A stretch of DNA of 14,233 nucleotides from OMOG01 sp041485845 (GTDB lineage Bacteria; Acidobacteriota; Terriglobia; Bryobacterales; Bryobacteraceae), in assembly GCA_041485845.1 (NCBI GenBank), contig JBGPKH010000175.1, positions 1-14,233 of the forward strand, in the 5' to 3' direction. The notes beneath the pieces are model-generated. The model worked only from the letters and a program-made list of their open reading frames with translations, did no database searches and had not been told where the DNA came from. Both the position numbers and the translations under genes were made by a program. Positions 12,201 through 14,233 of the stretch are shown in pieces (the first letter of the stretch is position 1; the number at the start of each line of letters is the position of its first letter).

Positions 12201-14233
12201 TTAGGGCCGGCACGGTCCCGTCTCGCGCATCTGGAAGAGGGCCTTGACCTCCTGGGCGGAGAGCGCGCGGCTGTAAAACATGACCTCGTCTATCAGCCCT
12301 TTCAGGGCGCCTTCTTCCCGCCCGCCCGATCCGAGATAAAGGGGCGTTTCCAAACCCTCGCCCACCGGATGTTCGGCCTGGAAGGCGCGAGTATCTTCCG
12401 GGATGCCGTTCACATACAGGGAAGCCTGTTTCTCGTTCTTGGTGACCACCACGTGATACCACACGCCAGCTTGGACGGCCGTGCTGCTCTCTAATCTATG
12501 CCGCATTCCACTGGGCAGTGCCATCAGAAAAACCAGCCGGTTCTCCTCGGACTTCAGCATCCTCAGGCCGGCGGTCCCGCCCTTCGACATGCGAGAGACC
12601 AGGATCCGTTCTCCCTGGACGTCGGCGAACTGAACGTACAATGCGAGTGTTGCATCCTGCTCGCCGAATGCGTAGTTGCCAGTCCAGGGCGATTCAAGGA
12701 AGCCACGCCCATCCATCAGGAACGCCTGGCCGACTTTGCCGGGCCGGAACGCCACATTACCATGAGGCTCTAACTTTGTGAGGTCTACAGCATCCTCCAG
12801 GACTCCGGCGGCCGAGTAGAAGATGCGCAGCCCGCTCTGAGGTGGGGAGCACTCCGGGCCTTCGGGCTCCAGAACGAGCAGGTCATTCTTGATTAGATCC
12901 CCGACATAGATACGACGCGCGTCTGGGGCGTATGCCACGGTTCGATAGGCGATGCCCGAGTTCAAGGTTTCGACGATCCCGTATTTTCTGGCGTCGACCA
13001 CTGACAGTGCCCCGCCTCCTAAAAGGAACCGGGCGTTGTCAACAAACCCTAACGGCCCCCGGCCGTTTGGATACGACAGAGTCCTGACGATCTGACGGTC
13101 TGCCGGGCGCAGCAGGTGGACCACGTGGCCTGGGCCGACCGGACATCCGGCGTGATCGTATTCCGGGATCTGACATGCATCCTGGCCGTCAAGCAGCACC
13201 AAATTGCCATCGGGGGAAGCGAAGGGATGACCACCGACCATCGGCGGGCCGCTCAGGGTCCAGAGCCTGTTCTCCCGCTCGACGTCGAAGATCTCAACTG
13301 CATCGTGTCCCGGACGGCCGGTTGGCCCCGAGCACTGGTAACTGACGTACAGGTTTCTCCCCTGGCTGTCGATTTCGAGATACATTGGGCAGACACGGTC
13401 CGTGATCTGGGACGTCTTCCAACTCCCGATCGAGATCCTTAACAGGCCGGCGATCCCCATCGTCAGGAAGATCTTCTTGCCACTTGGCGTAACCGCCATG
13501 TCAATCACCGGTCCGCCCGTCGGAATTACGATTGGGAGCAGCTCCTCGGTCCGGATGTTTAGGATCATGAGCCCTTCGGCGGATGACCCGATAAAGAGAA
13601 GTCCGTCCGGGCTGGCTGCAATTGGTCCAGCATCTCGGGGAAGCTCCAGTACTCGCACCGCTTCACTGGCTATCCTTACGATGGTGAGTGCCCGTCCGGA
13701 CCAGCTTGTCACGAACAGCTTCTGACCATCCGAGGAAATCGCAAGGTGTGCGGGCCGGTGGGAGAGCGGGATTGTTTTCGCGCTCCGGCCTTCGGAAGTG
13801 GTGCGCACCAGAACGCGGCCAATTTGCGGACTCGTCCTGGATCGCGGACGAGAGGTGCGGCTGACAAGCCACCCGATTGCGCCAGTGATCAGAACTGCGC
13901 CGGCTAAGACTATCGAGACCAACCGCCCTCGCCGGCCGGGAGCCGGAACGATCTCCATCCGGCCGGGGAGCACGTCTGGCTGCGGTTGGAGCGTCTCGAG
14001 GGCAGTTCCCGCCAACTCGGGTGGCTGCGACGGTGGTTCAATCGAAGGCGATAGAGGCGGGTCCGGTTCCGACCGGCAGACGACATTGATCGCCAGGAAA
14101 TATCCGCGATTCGGAATCGTGCGGATGTATTCGGCTCCAGTTGCGTCTTTGCCAAGCTTCTTCCGCAGGGCTCGTACGTGCTGGCGCAGATTCTCTTCAG
14201 CGACGTTTACCTCGCCCCAGACCTCCTTGAGGA
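12201..14233 (-). CDS. Membrane-bound wHTH regulator with beta-propeller and LamG domain (5' end cut off)
   Basis: The frame is open from the right edge to TAA 12201-12203; 676 residues are visible and the N-terminus is missing. Residues 1-50 are the second half of an OmpR/CadC-type winged helix: the recognition helix VAEENLRQHVRALRKKLG, then the wing EYIRTIPNRGYFL. A Pro-rich linker (55-95) leads to one membrane helix (about 104-124, LVSIVLAGAVLITGAIGWLV). The outer part has about seven YVTN/WD40-like blades (138-457; each with a (S/T)PDG-like turn and a (L/V)(F/Y)V strand), then a LamG/concanavalin-like domain (469-669) with GVWYHVVVTKNEKQASLYVNGI, LYLGSGG and LIDEVMFYSRALSAQEV. By family logic it would bind DNA in the cytoplasm and sense something, perhaps a glycan or protein, in the periplasm (inference). 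A TTG at 14015 is internal, not the start. Confidence 0.85.
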   Translation of the reverse strand, partial: LKEVWGEVNVAEENLRQHVRALRKKLGKDATGAEYIRTIPNRGYFLAINVVCRSEPDPPLSPSIEPPSQPPELAGTALETLQPQPDVLPGRMEIVPAPGRRGRLVSIVLAGAVLITGAIGWLVSRTSRPRSRTSPQIGRVLVRTTSEGRSAKTIPLSHRPAHLAISSDGQKLFVTSWSGRALTIVRIASEAVRVLELPRDAGPIAASPDGLLFIGSSAEGLMILNIRTEELLPIVIPTGGPVIDMAVTPSGKKIFLTMGIAGLLRISIGSWKTSQITDRVCPMYLEIDSQGRNLYVSYQCSGPTGRPGHDAVEIFDVERENRLWTLSGPPMVGGHPFASPDGNLVLLDGQDACQIPEYDHAGCPVGPGHVVHLLRPADRQIVRTLSYPNGRGPLGFVDNARFLLGGGALSVVDARKYGIVETLNSGIAYRTVAYAPDARRIYVGDLIKNDLLVLEPEGPECSPPQSGLRIFYSAAGVLEDAVDLTKLEPHGNVAFRPGKVGQAFLMDGRGFLESPWTGNYAFGEQDATLALYVQFADVQGERILVSRMSKGGTAGLRMLKSEENRLVFLMALPSGMRHRLESSTAVQAGVWYHVVVTKNEKQASLYVNGIPEDTRAFQAEHPVGEGLETPLYLGSGGREEGALKGLIDEVMFYSRALSAQEVKALFQMRETGPCRP

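Noticed and set aside
1..14233. CRISPR array, phage genes, transposase, tRNA or rRNA genes
   Set aside because: No regularly spaced repeats, integrase/transposase motifs, or tRNA/rRNA signatures were seen anywhere in the window.

Overview
The window is GC-rich with compact, mostly housekeeping gene order. It looks like an Acidobacteriota chromosome, probably of the Solibacter/Bryobacter type. The pointers are the DUF1385-prfA-prmC cluster, an EgtB/EgtD pair, dispersed short palindromes, and a membrane-bound winged-helix regulator carrying a beta-propeller. The phylum assignment is inferred from gene content; no rRNA or tRNA gene is present to test it.

Layout, left to right. Positions 1-796 are poorly coded: a possible gene end at the left edge and a doubtful small membrane ORF on the minus strand. 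Positions 797-4036 hold a minus-strand translation-termination cluster, transcribed DUF1385 membrane protein (yqhQ-like), then prfA (RF1), then prmC (the methyltransferase of the release-factor GGQ glutamine). Positions 4177-5864 hold a divergent pair, an SDR oxidoreductase (minus) and a TetR-family repressor (plus). The control region between them has two near-identical palindromic operators, a TTGACA promoter and a guanine-rich 5' leader able to form a G-quadruplex. Positions 5938-8048 hold a two-gene plus-strand operon, egtB-egtD, coupled by a 1-nt TGATG overlap. Next come a small Cys-motif/coiled-coil protein (minus), a 436-bp intergenic stretch with nested palindromes, and a large orphan TolC-like outer-membrane protein (minus). 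Divergent from it is a pyrE-truA operon (plus), also coupled by TGATG. The right end is a minus-strand gene cut by the window edge. It encodes a fusion of winged-helix DNA-binding domain, one membrane helix, a seven-blade YVTN-type propeller and a C-terminal LamG/concanavalin-like domain.

The most notable items are this four-part membrane regulator, the compact TetR/SDR switch with its G-rich leader, the EgtD that seems to lack two of the five known histidine-binding residues, and short REP-like palindromes. One palindrome lies inside the egtB linker, and two identical 26-bp copies lie next to other genes. Several genes (tetR, pyrE, the 99-aa gene) have a -10-like hexamer only 6-8 nt before their start codon and no Shine-Dalgarno sequence, suggesting leaderless mRNAs.
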